DNA of 64,000 bases from Gordonia hydrophobica NBRC 16057 (GCF_001592365.1 NZ_BCWU01000004.1:310001-374000), one strand, 5' to 3'; shown: positions 40,060 to 49,893, numbered from the stretch's first letter. The notes: generated by a model from the letters alone, not told the origin. Numbers and translations: made by a program.

Positions 40060-41391
40060 ATGGTTTCCCCTCCGACACTCGAAACACCGGCCTCGACCAG
40101 CGACGAGCGAACCGCGCGGAAAGCAGGCATCGCGGCCGCACTCGCCACCTCACTCGAGTGGTACGACTTCTACATCTACGGCACCGCCGCAGCGCTCGTG
40201 TTCAACGAGACGTACTTCGCCACCGACAGCGAAGTCGTCGCCGCGGTCAGTTCCTTCGCCACCGTCGCGGTCGGGTTCATCGCCCGTCCGATCGGCGGCG
40301 TGGTGGCCGGTCATTTCGGCGACAAGGTGGGCCGCAAGCCCGTGCTCGTCGCATCGACCCTCCTCATGGGGCTGGCGACGGTGCTCATCGGCTTCGTTCC
40401 GGAGACCTCGACCGTGTGGCTCGCGCCGACGCTGCTCGTGATCCTCCGCATCACCCAGGGCCTCGCCGTGGGCGGGCAATGGGGCGGCGCCGTCCTGCTG
40501 GCGACCGAGTACGCGCCGCCTCACCGACGCGGGTTCTACGGGAGTTTCCCCCAACTCGGCATCCCCATCGGCCTGATCCTCGGCAACGGCATCTTCCTGG
40601 TGCTCACGTGGCTCACGTCGCCCGACGCGTTCATGGCGTGGGGCTGGCGCATCCCGTTCTGGATCAGCGCCGTCATCGTCCTGGTGGCGATGGGCATTCA
40701 TCGGTATCTCGAGGAGACTCCGGAGTTCCAACGCGTCGAGGCCAAGATGGCGGTGAACACGCCGCGTCGATCCCCGGTCATCCAGGTGCTCCGCCACAAC
40801 TTCAGCACGGTGGCGCTCGCCGCAGGCACGTACCTGATCGGCATCGCGATGTTCTACCTGACGATCACCGGTTCGATCCAGGTTGCGACGACCAATCTCG
40901 GGATGAGTCGTTCCGACACCCTCTGGATCGTCTTGGTCAGCGCGGCCGTGTTGATTCCGCTCGGCCCGCTGTCAGCGCACCTGTCTGATAAGTACGGTCG
41001 CAAACTGATCTACGGAATCGGCATCGCCCTGATGGGCGTGTGGGCGATCCCGATGTGGCTGCTCATCGCGCACGCCGGCCCGGGGACCACCTGGCCGTTG
41101 GCCGTCGCCCTCATCATGTCGTGCGTCGCCATGGCGTTCCAGACCGGTCCTCAGCCCGCGTTGTTCGCGGAGATCTTCCCCGCTGAACTCCGCTACTCGG
41201 GCGCGACTCTCGGTTATCAGTTCGCGGCCATCGTCGGCGGCATGTCGCCCATGGTCATGGTCGCGGTGATCAACGGGCAGGTGGACAACATCTGGCGCAT
41301 CGGCCCCGTCCTGACGCTGCTCGCGGTCATCGCTCTGGCCTCGCTGTACGCCCTGCATCTCCGTCAGGCCCGGACACCGTCCGCCGCGTGA
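40060..41391 (+). CDS. MFS transporter, metabolite:H+ symporter (MHS) family
   Basis: The 443-aa protein has 12 predicted membrane segments and clear MHS-family features. These include SLEWYDFYIYGTAAALVF in helix 1, the loop 2-3 motif GGVVAGHFGDKVGRKPVL, RITQGLAVGGQWGGAVLL, the SFPQLGIPIGLILGNG helix and WGWRIPFWISA. Known MHS members import shikimate, proline/betaine, citrate or aromatic acids with protons. Given the acyl-CoA synthetase next door, uptake of a carboxylic acid is the likely job. It follows the crotonase by 84 bp and precedes the synthetase by 38 bp. Confidence 0.9.
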   Translation: MVSPPTLETPASTSDERTARKAGIAAALATSLEWYDFYIYGTAAALVFNETYFATDSEVVAAVSSFATVAVGFIARPIGGVVAGHFGDKVGRKPVLVASTLLMGLATVLIGFVPETSTVWLAPTLLVILRITQGLAVGGQWGGAVLLATEYAPPHRRGFYGSFPQLGIPIGLILGNGIFLVLTWLTSPDAFMAWGWRIPFWISAVIVLVAMGIHRYLEETPEFQRVEAKMAVNTPRRSPVIQVLRHNFSTVALAAGTYLIGIAMFYLTITGSIQVATTNLGMSRSDTLWIVLVSAAVLIPLGPLSAHLSDKYGRKLIYGIGIALMGVWAIPMWLLIAHAGPGTTWPLAVALIMSCVAMAFQTGPQPALFAEIFPAELRYSGATLGYQFAAIVGGMSPMVMVAVINGQVDNIWRIGPVLTLLAVIALASLYALHLRQARTPSAA

Positions 41392-41429
41392 GTCCATCGA
41401 TCGTCACCGCCGTCTTTAAGGAGCACTCA

Positions 41430-42983
41430 ATGACTCTTCCCTTCCCGGACACTTACGCGCAGGCGACACCGGACAAGCCCGCCTACGTCATGGCGGGTTC
41501 GGGCGTCGCCGTCACCTACCGCGAGCTGGTCGACGCGTCTCGCCGGATCGCGCGCCTGCTGTGGTCCCGCGGTCTGCGCCACGGTGACTGCGTCGCGATC
41601 CTCATCGAGAACCATCTCGCGCTGCCCAAGGTGGCGTGGGCCGCGCAGCGAAGCGGCCTGCGCTATGTGGCGGTGTCGACCAAGCTGCTTCCGGACGAGG
41701 TGAGGTACATCCTCGCCGATTCCGGCGCCCGGATGCTGTTCACCAGCGCTCGTATGGCCGACGTGGTGAGGCAGGCGAGCGTGGGTCTGGATTCGGTCGA
41801 GTCCGTGTTCGTCGTCGACGACGTGGACGATCCGGACTTCGAGAGTCTGTCGTCCGCGCTCGCGTCGACGCCCGCCGGAGTGGAGCCGGACGAGCGAGAG
41901 GGCGTCGACCTGCTCTACTCGTCCGGAACGACCGGCCGACCGAAGGGCGTGGCCGCATCGCTGACACTCCCGCCGCTCGGGACCGCTCCCGGAGTCTCCG
42001 ATCTGCTGCATCAGCGTTGGGGACTCGACAATGACAGCATCTACCTGTCGCCGGCGCCGATGTACCACGCGGCACCGCTCCGCTTCATCATGACGGTCCA
42101 CCGTCACGGCGGAACGGCGGTGATCATGGAGCGGTTCGATGCCGTCGCCGCGCTGGAACTGATCGAGCGGTACCGCGTCACGCATACGCAGATGGTCCCG
42201 ACGATGTTCATTCGGATGCTCAAGCTCCCCGACGCACAACGGCAGGCGTTCGAGGTGTCGTCGCTGACGACCGTCATCCATTCGGCCGCGCCCTGTCCGG
42301 CGGACACCAAGCGCGCGATGATCGAGTGGCTCGGGCCGATCATCGACGAGTTCTACTCGTCCACGGAGAACTATCTGTTCACCACCCTCGACTCCCACGA
42401 GTGGCTCGATCGTCCCGGCTCCGTCGGTCGGGCGCAGTTGGGCACGCCCCACGTCCTCGACGAGACCGGACAACCACTGCCTCCCGGCGAGATCGGCACC
42501 CTCTGGTCGGAGGGCGGCATGGACTTCGCCTACCTGAACGACCCCGAGAAGACCGCGTCGACCAGGAACGCACAGGGCTGGTCGACGGTCGGCGACCTGG
42601 GCTACGTGGATGAGGACGGCTACGTGTACCTGTCGGATCGACGTGCCGATCTGATCCTGTCCGGAGGCGTCAACGTCTACCCGCGCGAATCCGAGGACAT
42701 CCTGGCGATGCACCCGAAGGTCGCCGATGTCGCGGTCTTCGGAATCCCCGATCCAGAGCTCGGGCAGGTGGTGCACGCGGTGGTCGCCCCCGCCCCCGGC
42801 GAGGTCGGCGACGACGCGTTGGCCGCAGAGCTGCTCGACTATCTCCGCGACCGGCTCGCCAAGTTCAAGTGTCCTCGACGGATCGACTTCGAGGACGAGT
42901 TGCCGAGACACGCCACCGGCAAGCTGTACAAGCGTCTGCTCCGCGACCGATACAGCGAGGGCTCGAGCGTGCCCACGTCATAA
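41430..42983 (+). CDS. AMP-dependent acyl-CoA synthetase
   Basis: The 517-aa enzyme activates a carboxylic acid to its CoA thioester through an acyl-AMP. Motifs are the ATP-binding YSSGTTGRPKGVA, the adenine motif YSSTENYLFT, the hinge YLSDRRADLILSGGVNVYP and the C-terminal catalytic lysine in RHATGKLYKR. The ATG at 41430 has AAGGAG eight bases upstream, so it was preferred over the in-frame GTG at 41388. It is the last gene of the nitroreductase operon and is followed by a strong terminator. Its substrate presumably matches the MHS transporter, a free acid of unknown identity. Confidence 0.92.
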   Translation: MTLPFPDTYAQATPDKPAYVMAGSGVAVTYRELVDASRRIARLLWSRGLRHGDCVAILIENHLALPKVAWAAQRSGLRYVAVSTKLLPDEVRYILADSGARMLFTSARMADVVRQASVGLDSVESVFVVDDVDDPDFESLSSALASTPAGVEPDEREGVDLLYSSGTTGRPKGVAASLTLPPLGTAPGVSDLLHQRWGLDNDSIYLSPAPMYHAAPLRFIMTVHRHGGTAVIMERFDAVAALELIERYRVTHTQMVPTMFIRMLKLPDAQRQAFEVSSLTTVIHSAAPCPADTKRAMIEWLGPIIDEFYSSTENYLFTTLDSHEWLDRPGSVGRAQLGTPHVLDETGQPLPPGEIGTLWSEGGMDFAYLNDPEKTASTRNAQGWSTVGDLGYVDEDGYVYLSDRRADLILSGGVNVYPRESEDILAMHPKVADVAVFGIPDPELGQVVHAVVAPAPGEVGDDALAAELLDYLRDRLAKFKCPRRIDFEDELPRHATGKLYKRLLRDRYSEGSSVPTS

Positions 42984-42999
42984 CTCGAAGCCCACGACC

Positions 43000-43038
43000 T
43001 GATCGATCCCTGGACGGCCCACGTCCGGGGATCGATCA
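43000..43038 (+). terminator. Strong hairpin terminator after acyl-CoA synthetase
   Basis: A 17-bp stem including one T-G pair (left arm 43000-43016 starting TGATCGATCCC, right arm 43022-43038) with a GCCCA loop is followed by TTT. It lies 17 bp after the synthetase stop and closes the catabolic operon. Confidence 0.85.
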
Positions 43039-43090
43039 TTTCACTCCGCGACCCGTCGATTATCTTTACATCACTCATTGTCTCAGTATT

Positions 43091-43114
43091 CACTGATACA
43101 GTGACTGTAGTCAC
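43091..43114. promoter_or_regulatory. Overlapping dyads before the diiron oxygenase gene
   Basis: Three palindromes overlap in 24 bp: CACTGATACAGTG (43091-43103), TACAGTGACTGTA (43097-43109) and GTGACTGTAGTCAC (43101-43114). They lie 29-52 bp before the start codon, where a repressor would block transcription. The binding protein is unknown. Confidence 0.6.
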
Positions 43115-43142
43115 CTCATCGGCCGCATCAAGGAGGATCGTC

Positions 43143-44084
43143 ATGACCACCGCCGCCCACGACAATCGCGCTCTGGACGCGAACGCCCGGCGCGAAGAAC
43201 GCGACGCCCGAGCCACCACCGCTCGCCGCCTGCTCAAGAGTTCGGCGAACCGCTCGTACGATCCCGTCATCGACATCGACTTCGACGCCCCGCTCGCCGA
43301 GGGCAAGTACTTTCTGCCACCGCAGGTGGTCTCGCTCTACGGCACCGACGTCTGGGAGTCGATGACCCAGGAGCAGCGGATCGAACTGTCCCGTCAGGAG
43401 ATGGCGAACATCCTCTCGGTCGGCATCTGGTTCGAGAACCTTCTCAACCGAGCCCTGCTGAATCGCCTGATGCGCACGGACCCGGCCGCGGCGACGACGC
43501 ACTACTCGCTCACCGAAATGGGCGACGAATGCCGCCACATGACCATGTTCGGCAAGACCATCGAGCGATCCGGAGCCCGCGCCTACACCATGCGCCGCTG
43601 GCAACGCGCCGTCATGCACGCGTTGCCACTGGTGATGCGCGGAACCCTGATGTGGGTGATCACGCTGGTCGGTGAAGAACTCTTCGACGCGCTGCAGCGG
43701 GAGATCCGGAACGATCCCGAACTGCAGCCCATGGTGGCGCGCGTCATGACCGTCCACGTCACTGAAGAAGCACGTCACATCGGCTTCGCACGCGACGCCA
43801 TCGTCCGCCGCGGACCGATCCGGTCCCGGTTCGAGACCGTCGCCTCGGCCAACCTCCACGGGCTGGCGGCACCGATCTTCCGGCTCCTGTTCACCAATCC
43901 CGAGATGTATCGGCGCGCCGGCTTCGACGATCCGGCCCGCATGGCGATGATCGCCCGCAGCAATCCGAACTTCCACGAATCCCAGATCATGTCGTTCGAG
44001 CCGCTCGCCACCTTCCTCACCAAGAACGGCCTGATGGGCCCGTTCGCCGAACGGATGTGGCGGCGATCGGGGTTCCTGCAATGA
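43143..44084 (+). CDS. AurF-like diiron oxygenase
   Basis: The 313-aa protein matches the p-aminobenzoate N-oxygenase AurF family of ferritin-like diiron enzymes. Candidate iron ligands are E98 (WFENLL), E129/H132 (MGDECRHM), E178/E179 (LVGEEL) and E209/H212 (VTEEARHIG), the expected two E-x-x-H pairs. AurF oxidises arylamines, while most actinobacterial relatives have unknown substrates, possibly lipids. The ATG at 43143 has AGGAGG seven bases upstream. It overlaps the following DUF4873 gene (ATGA). Overlapping dyads in its promoter suggest tight regulation. Confidence 0.87.
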   Translation: MTTAAHDNRALDANARREERDARATTARRLLKSSANRSYDPVIDIDFDAPLAEGKYFLPPQVVSLYGTDVWESMTQEQRIELSRQEMANILSVGIWFENLLNRALLNRLMRTDPAAATTHYSLTEMGDECRHMTMFGKTIERSGARAYTMRRWQRAVMHALPLVMRGTLMWVITLVGEELFDALQREIRNDPELQPMVARVMTVHVTEEARHIGFARDAIVRRGPIRSRFETVASANLHGLAAPIFRLLFTNPEMYRRAGFDDPARMAMIARSNPNFHESQIMSFEPLATFLTKNGLMGPFAERMWRRSGFLQ

Positions 44085-44758
44085 CGACGATCGCACTGGT
44101 CGGCACGTCGTCGACCATCGAGCGGGTACGCCGCCTGCTCGACGACTCCCCGCTGCCGTTCCGGCTGGTCGACGACGCCGGTCTCGCGGATCTGGTGGTG
44201 ACCGACGAGGCCGCACCGGTTCCGAATCACCTCGGCGTCGCCGCCGCCGATGCGCCGAACCGATTCTTCTGCAACGACGCGACTGTCGATTACATCGTCG
44301 CCGCGCTGACCGAGGCGCACCTGGCCGATGCGCGCGGGGTCCGGGTGCGCCGGACGGTGCAGGACGATCCCGAGGCGCCGGTCCTCGGCCTGGAGTCCTC
44401 GTGGCAGCGTCTCGCACGGCGAATGCTGCGACGCGGCACGCGGTTCGATCCCGTCGACTACGACTGGCTCACCGACGAGTCGATCGACGTCGAGTCCTTC
44501 GACGACGACGTGACCGTCTCCGCAGGTGACGAGGCATTCACCGCGCGGTTGCGGGCACGGGGCGTCGTCGACGGCAACGACGGTCGCTTCCACTGGGTCG
44601 GCATGCTGTACAGCGACCGCGCCGCAGAACGAAAGCACGGCGGCACGACGTCGGTGACCGTCACCGTCGCCGACGGTGATCCCGTGCCCGCGAAGTTCGC
44701 CGAGGTGACCCCGTGGGGAACCGTGCGAATGACCGGGGTGGGCGCCCCACCCTGGTGA
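44081..44758 (+). CDS. DUF4873 domain protein
   Basis: The 225-aa protein ends in a domain like DUF4873 (DDVTVSAGDEAFTARLRARG, then GRFHWVGML and a C-terminal TPWGTVRMTGVGAPP). This domain is often fused behind flavin monooxygenases in mycolic-acid bacteria. The N-terminal 80 residues look like a degenerate nucleotide-binding fold (TTIALVGTSSTIERVRRLL). It is translationally coupled to the AurF-like gene, so the two probably act together, perhaps with this protein as electron carrier or substrate-binding partner. No catalytic residues are evident and the function is unknown. Confidence 0.75.
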   Translation: MTTIALVGTSSTIERVRRLLDDSPLPFRLVDDAGLADLVVTDEAAPVPNHLGVAAADAPNRFFCNDATVDYIVAALTEAHLADARGVRVRRTVQDDPEAPVLGLESSWQRLARRMLRRGTRFDPVDYDWLTDESIDVESFDDDVTVSAGDEAFTARLRARGVVDGNDGRFHWVGMLYSDRAAERKHGGTTSVTVTVADGDPVPAKFAEVTPWGTVRMTGVGAPPW

Positions 44759-44795
44759 CGCTGGTCGAACGCAGCTTTTCTACGCTGATCGAGTG

Positions 44796-44861
44796 CCACC
44801 TGCGAGCGGAGCGAGCAAGTGGTGTATCGAGATCGCCCGTCGACTCAGATCCCCCGTCGAC

Positions 44862-44864
<3 letters not shown>
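44796..44864. repeat. Small hairpin and 17-bp tandem duplication at nrdF 3' end
   Basis: An 8-bp stem with one mismatch (CCACCTGC 44796, GCAAGTGG 44815) encloses GAGCGGAGCGA. It is followed by two adjacent copies of GATCNCCCGTCGACTCA (44831-44847 and 44848-44864). The second copy includes the nrdF stop codon (minus strand, 44862-44864). The hairpin may end nrdF transcription. Confidence 0.7.
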
Positions 44865-45902
<1,038 letters not shown>

Positions 45903-45908
45903 CTACAA

Positions 45909-45989
45909 CCCTACCGCTTGGGCCCGACCCCCTGAGCGAGCACTACATCGTGTGTCTGCCCGCCTCCGGCGTGTCCGACTCGGCGTGTC
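45909..45989 (-). promoter_or_regulatory. nrdF promoter: paired NrdR-box-like sites and GGCGTGTC motifs
   Basis: Two 14-bp sites CCCTACCGCTTGGG (45909-45922) and CACTACATCGTGTG (45941-45954) match the CACTA-N4-TTGTG core loosely. They start 32 bp apart, the same spacing as in the nrdHIE promoter. Further upstream GGCGTGTC occurs at 45968-45975 and 45982-45989. NrdR represses ribonucleotide reductase genes when dATP is high. Confidence 0.55.
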
Positions 45990-46025
45990 GCACGAGGCGC
46001 CCAGTAGCGCGGGCGCCCGGCTCCC

Positions 46026-47126
46026 TCAGGCTCCGGTCATCACCTCGAACACCGACGTTCCGCCGACGTCTCCGGTGAAGCCCGTGGCGATCCCGTCGGG
46101 CCCGAAGAACCTGCTGTAGCGCTTCACGGTCCGCACCGCATAGTCGATCCGTTCCACCTCCAGATCGGGGACAGCGTTCTGGAGGGTGGCGAGGATCCGG
46201 TCGCCCTCACCCACCGTCTTGATCCAGAAGTGCAGGAGGAACGGCGCCGAGCCACTGGTGCCGGCCACCAGTCGCGCTCCGGAGATCCGTGTCGCCACGT
46301 CGATCAACGCGCGCCATTTCGGCGTCCACCGAACTGAGAGGAGGATGCCCGCCTGCATGCCGAGCGCCTCGCGACTGACATCGCAGCGGGAGTTGAGGAG
46401 TCCGCCGTCGAACATCTGCGGCAGTCGGCGGCGCACCGTCCGCTCGGAGACACCCGCCGCCGCGGCCAGGTCGACGTAGGTGACGCGACCGTCGCGCATC
46501 AGGGCGTCGAACATGCGCAGGTCCTGTGGCGTCGGATGAGCGATCGACTCCGGCAACTCGGCGCGCCACACGGGCGCATGCGGCCCAGCGGTCCCGGCGA
46601 GTCGCGGGAACCACAGGGAGCCGTCATGGAGCACCGACCGACTGGTCTGCAGGACTGTGTCGGTGACGCCGGGCATCGCGGCGATCTCACCGACGAACTG
46701 CGTCAGCCTGCGCAACGACGACGCCCCGAGGCCCACGAAGAAGGCCCGATCGCCGTCGAGCTCCTCGATCCAGAACGTCGCGGGGTGTGCTGCGAGCCGG
46801 ACGGTGACATCGCGGCGGGCGGCAGGCGACACCGACACCCAGCAGTATCCGGTGGTCGCGACGAGACGGGCGGGATAGACGGTCACCCACGCCAGACCGT
46901 CCGCCCGCAATTTCTCGAAGCGTCGCGCGACGGTGCTGGCGCTGGAGTTGACCGCGCGAGCGATGTCCTGCCACGACGCACGCGGTCGCTCCTGGATCGC
47001 GCCGATCAACAGTTGGTCCTCGTCGGACAGGACTTCCTGACCGGAAATCGTCGAGTTCACTTCAGAATTGCCGAAAATGAGCGATCTGACGATCTCCAGG
47101 TCCGGGATCTCTACAGTTCCGTCCAT
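46026..47126 (-). CDS. Lrp/AsnC-type regulator with two HTH-RAM halves
   Basis: The 366-aa protein contains two Lrp/AsnC units in tandem. The first HTH is at about residues 34-82 (LSDEDQLLIGAIQERPRASW...STVARRFEKL). The second is at about 199-250 (TPQDLRMFDALMRDGRVTYVDLAAAAGVSERTVRRRL), each followed by an effector-binding region. Such double AsnC proteins occur in actinobacteria and bind DNA as pseudo-dimers. It is divergent from an MFS-amidase operon with 64 bp between, so it likely senses that operon's substrate. The ATG at 47126 was chosen; the longer frame to 47252 overlaps the transporter gene. Confidence 0.85.
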   Translation of the reverse strand: MDGTVEIPDLEIVRSLIFGNSEVNSTISGQEVLSDEDQLLIGAIQERPRASWQDIARAVNSSASTVARRFEKLRADGLAWVTVYPARLVATTGYCWVSVSPAARRDVTVRLAAHPATFWIEELDGDRAFFVGLGASSLRRLTQFVGEIAAMPGVTDTVLQTSRSVLHDGSLWFPRLAGTAGPHAPVWRAELPESIAHPTPQDLRMFDALMRDGRVTYVDLAAAAGVSERTVRRRLPQMFDGGLLNSRCDVSREALGMQAGILLSVRWTPKWRALIDVATRISGARLVAGTSGSAPFLLHFWIKTVGEGDRILATLQNAVPDLEVERIDYAVRTVKRYSRFFGPDGIATGFTGDVGGTSVFEVMTGA

Positions 47127-47190
47127 CCCCCGAGTATGACAGCGGTCACGTTCACGGGGATCCCTGATCCACCTCACCCATGGAGCCGCC

Positions 47191-48423
47191 ATGCGCCCCA
47201 CCACTCGCACCACCGTGATCCTGCTGTTCGCGGCATGGTGCATCGACTTCATCGATCGGACCGTGATCGGTGTGGCTCTCCCGGCGATCGGCGACGATCT
47301 CGGGCTCGGCCACGGCCAGTTGGGGCTCGTCGTCTCGGTATTCTTCCTCGCCTACGCCTTGGCACAGCTGCCGGGCGGACTGCTCGCCGACCGATTCGGC
47401 GCGGTCCGCGTGGCCGTCGCCGGCTTGATCGCGTGGTCGGTGTTCACCGGACTCACCGCGGCGGCGATGTCGTTCGGCGCACTCATTCTCATTCGAATCC
47501 TGTTCGGTCTGGCACAGGGTCTGTTTCCGAGCGCGGCGATGAAGTTGCTCACCGAACGGTCGACGCCGGAGGAACGGATGACGGCGAACGGTTGGGTCAA
47601 CAGTTCCAACGCGGTCGGCATCGTTCTCGCGATGGTGATCGCCGCAGCCTTGATCCCCCTCCTCGGGTGGCGCGGCATGTTCATCGCGATCTCGGTCCTC
47701 GGGCTTGCGATCACGGTCACCTTCGCCCGTCGGATGCCTGCGCCCCTGTATCCGGCCGACCCGACGCCACCCAGCCGGACCACGAAGGCGCTCCTCCGGT
47801 CGCCGACCATGTGGCTGTTCTCGATCGCGTTCTTCGGCTACGACATCATCGTCTGGGGCGCCAACGCATGGGCACCGTCGTATCTGCAGGAGGAGCTCGG
47901 CGTCTCCGCGTCGGCCTCGGCGCTCCTTCTTCTGCCCGCCGGACTGTGCGCCGCGGCGTCGATCATCATCGCCGGCCGCTACTCCGACCGGATCGGCGGA
48001 CGCCCGCGTCCGCTGATCGTGCCCGGGATGTCCATCGCCACCATCGGCGTCCTGGTGCTCCCGCATGTGCCGGGCGTGGCCGGATTCGTGATCGTCGCAA
48101 CGATCACCGTCACCGCGGCGGCCACGGCGTACATCGGCGCCTTCAGTGTGCCCCTCAAAGCGCTCGCCCCGACGTTCTCCGGCGTCGGCGCCGCGATGAT
48201 CCTGATGGGCGGCATGGTCGCCGGGGTCGTGGCCCCCACCTTGTTCGGAGCCATCGTCGACAGCTCCGGTTGGAGCGCCGCCTGGGCCGCTCTCGCCGTC
48301 GGCGGTGTCATCTCGATCGTCACGACGCTGTTCCTCCCCCGCGACATCGAAGGCTTCCGCCGCCGAGTCGCACCCGAACTCCTCTTCACCGAACCCACCG
48401 CGGTCACCGCGGGGAAAGCCTGA
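47191..48423 (+). CDS. MFS transporter
   Basis: The 410-aa protein has the 12-helix MFS layout: the first helix FAAWCIDFIDRTVIGVALPAI, the loop 2-3 motif GGLLADRFGAVRVAVAG, RILFGLAQGLFPSAAMKLL in helix 4 and a repeat at helix 8-9 (AGRYSDRIGGRPRPLIV). It resembles the anion:cation symporter/hexuronate (ACS) branch. It is followed 5 bp later by an amidase gene, so it probably imports the amide (or related acid) that the amidase hydrolyses. Control is likely by the divergent double AsnC regulator. Confidence 0.87.
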   Translation: MRPTTRTTVILLFAAWCIDFIDRTVIGVALPAIGDDLGLGHGQLGLVVSVFFLAYALAQLPGGLLADRFGAVRVAVAGLIAWSVFTGLTAAAMSFGALILIRILFGLAQGLFPSAAMKLLTERSTPEERMTANGWVNSSNAVGIVLAMVIAAALIPLLGWRGMFIAISVLGLAITVTFARRMPAPLYPADPTPPSRTTKALLRSPTMWLFSIAFFGYDIIVWGANAWAPSYLQEELGVSASASALLLLPAGLCAAASIIIAGRYSDRIGGRPRPLIVPGMSIATIGVLVLPHVPGVAGFVIVATITVTAAATAYIGAFSVPLKALAPTFSGVGAAMILMGGMVAGVVAPTLFGAIVDSSGWSAAWAALAVGGVISIVTTLFLPRDIEGFRRRVAPELLFTEPTAVTAGKA

Positions 48424-48428
48424 GAACC

Positions 48429-49838
48429 ATGTCCTTCGATCCGCTGTACGCATCCGCCCACGAACTCCTGGACCTGTACCGACGCCGTGAGGTCTCGCCC
48501 GTCGAGGTCGTCCGCGCGCAGTTGAGCCGCGCCGACGCCGTCGACGACAAGATCGGCGCCTTCATCGAGCGAATGGACGGCGCCGCGCTCGCCGCAGCGG
48601 CCGAATCCGAACGCCGTTACCGCGACGGCGACGCCCTTCCCCTCGACGGCATCACCGTCGCCGCGAAGGAGAAGCACGCCATCGCCGGGCACCGCATCAC
48701 CGAGGGCTCACTGGCCTGGGACGGCTGGGTGCCCACCGAGAACCACCCGATCATCGATCGGCTTCTCGCCGCCGGCGCCGTGATCCACGCGCGGACCGCG
48801 ACCCCCGAGTTCTCCATCGCCACCTATACCCACACCCGCAAGTGGGGAATCACCCGCAACCCGTGGCACCTCGACTCGTCGCCGGGCGGCTCGTCGGGCG
48901 GCGCGGGCGCCGCGCTCGCCGCGGGGCTGACCACCTTGGCCACCGCCTCCGACATCGGCGGATCCACCCGCGGCCCGGCGGCCTTCACCGGCACCGTCGG
49001 CTACAAGGCGCCGTACGGCCGCATCCCCGGTCAAGGCGCGACCAGCCTCGACTACTACCGCGGCGACGGCCCCCTCGCTCGCACCGTCGACGACGCACTG
49101 CTGATGACCAACGTGATCTCCGGTCAGCATCGCTGCGATCAAGCGTCCCTGCCGAAGGTCACGGTCCACGCGGGCCGGCCGGTGAAGGGCATGCGGATCG
49201 CGTTCTCGCCCGATCTGGACGCGTTCGCCGTCGATCCTGAGGTGGCCGCCAACACGCGCCGGGTGATCGATGATCTCGCGGCCGCGGGCGCCGACGTGCA
49301 GGAGGTCCGGATCGGTTGGGACATCGATGAACTCCGTGCCGGAATCATCGCGCACTTCGCGCAGATGATGGCTGCGTCGGTGGCGCACGCGGTCGGCGAT
49401 CGCATCGATCTCATGTCCGACTACGCCCAGGAGTACGTCCGCATGACGACCGTCGGCCGACAGCATCTGTCGATGTTCGACGCCGTGCGCAACGAATACG
49501 CGATCCAGCAGGCGCTGGGTGCGACGATGGTCGGCTTCGACGCCCTGGTGTGCCCCACCACGGCCGCCGTCGGCTTTCCGGCGGGCGACACAATGATCGA
49601 TGGCATTACCATCGACGACAAGATCGTCAACTGGAGCGAAGGTCTCCTGACGCTGCCCTTCAACGTCAACAATCGGTGCCCGGTGCTGGCCGTCCCCAGC
49701 GGGTTCGCCGCCAACGGCATGCCGACGGGCGTCCAGTTGGTGGGCCACCCGTACGACGACGACACCGTCTTCTCACTCGGCGCCGAATTGGAGCGTCGAC
49801 GCGGTGCGCTGTTCTCCGAGGCCGTGCCCGCCTTGTGA
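48429..49838 (+). CDS. Amidase-signature family amidase
   Basis: The 469-aa enzyme hydrolyses an amide to the acid and ammonia. The amidase triad is complete: Lys80 (VAAKEKHAI), cis-Ser155 (SPGGSSGGAG) and nucleophile Ser179 (DIGGSTRGPAAF). The 24-residue serine spacing equals that of GatA. The ATG at 48429 lies 5 bp after the MFS gene; a huge frame open from 46536 is an antisense artefact. The surrounding MFS and double AsnC regulator make a self-contained uptake-hydrolysis-regulation module. The substrate is unknown. A strong hairpin follows. Confidence 0.92.
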   Translation: MSFDPLYASAHELLDLYRRREVSPVEVVRAQLSRADAVDDKIGAFIERMDGAALAAAAESERRYRDGDALPLDGITVAAKEKHAIAGHRITEGSLAWDGWVPTENHPIIDRLLAAGAVIHARTATPEFSIATYTHTRKWGITRNPWHLDSSPGGSSGGAGAALAAGLTTLATASDIGGSTRGPAAFTGTVGYKAPYGRIPGQGATSLDYYRGDGPLARTVDDALLMTNVISGQHRCDQASLPKVTVHAGRPVKGMRIAFSPDLDAFAVDPEVAANTRRVIDDLAAAGADVQEVRIGWDIDELRAGIIAHFAQMMAASVAHAVGDRIDLMSDYAQEYVRMTTVGRQHLSMFDAVRNEYAIQQALGATMVGFDALVCPTTAAVGFPAGDTMIDGITIDDKIVNWSEGLLTLPFNVNNRCPVLAVPSGFAANGMPTGVQLVGHPYDDDTVFSLGAELERRRGALFSEAVPAL

Positions 49839-49852
49839 ACCCGTCGTGAACA

Positions 49853-49893
49853 GGTGATGGATCAGCGCTCGGTGAGGGCGCTGATCCATCACC
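49853..49893 (+). terminator. Strong terminator after amidase
   Basis: A perfect 16-bp stem (GGTGATGGATCAGCGC at 49853-49868 and its complement at 49878-49893) with a 9-base loop is followed by CGTTT. It lies 14 bp after the amidase stop. Confidence 0.85.

Noticed and set aside
46536-49838. An 1100-codon open frame on the plus strand running from inside the AsnC regulator gene into the amidase
   Set aside because: Only its last 470 codons match a protein family (amidase). The first part is antisense to the regulator and off-frame to the MFS gene, a high-GC artefact.
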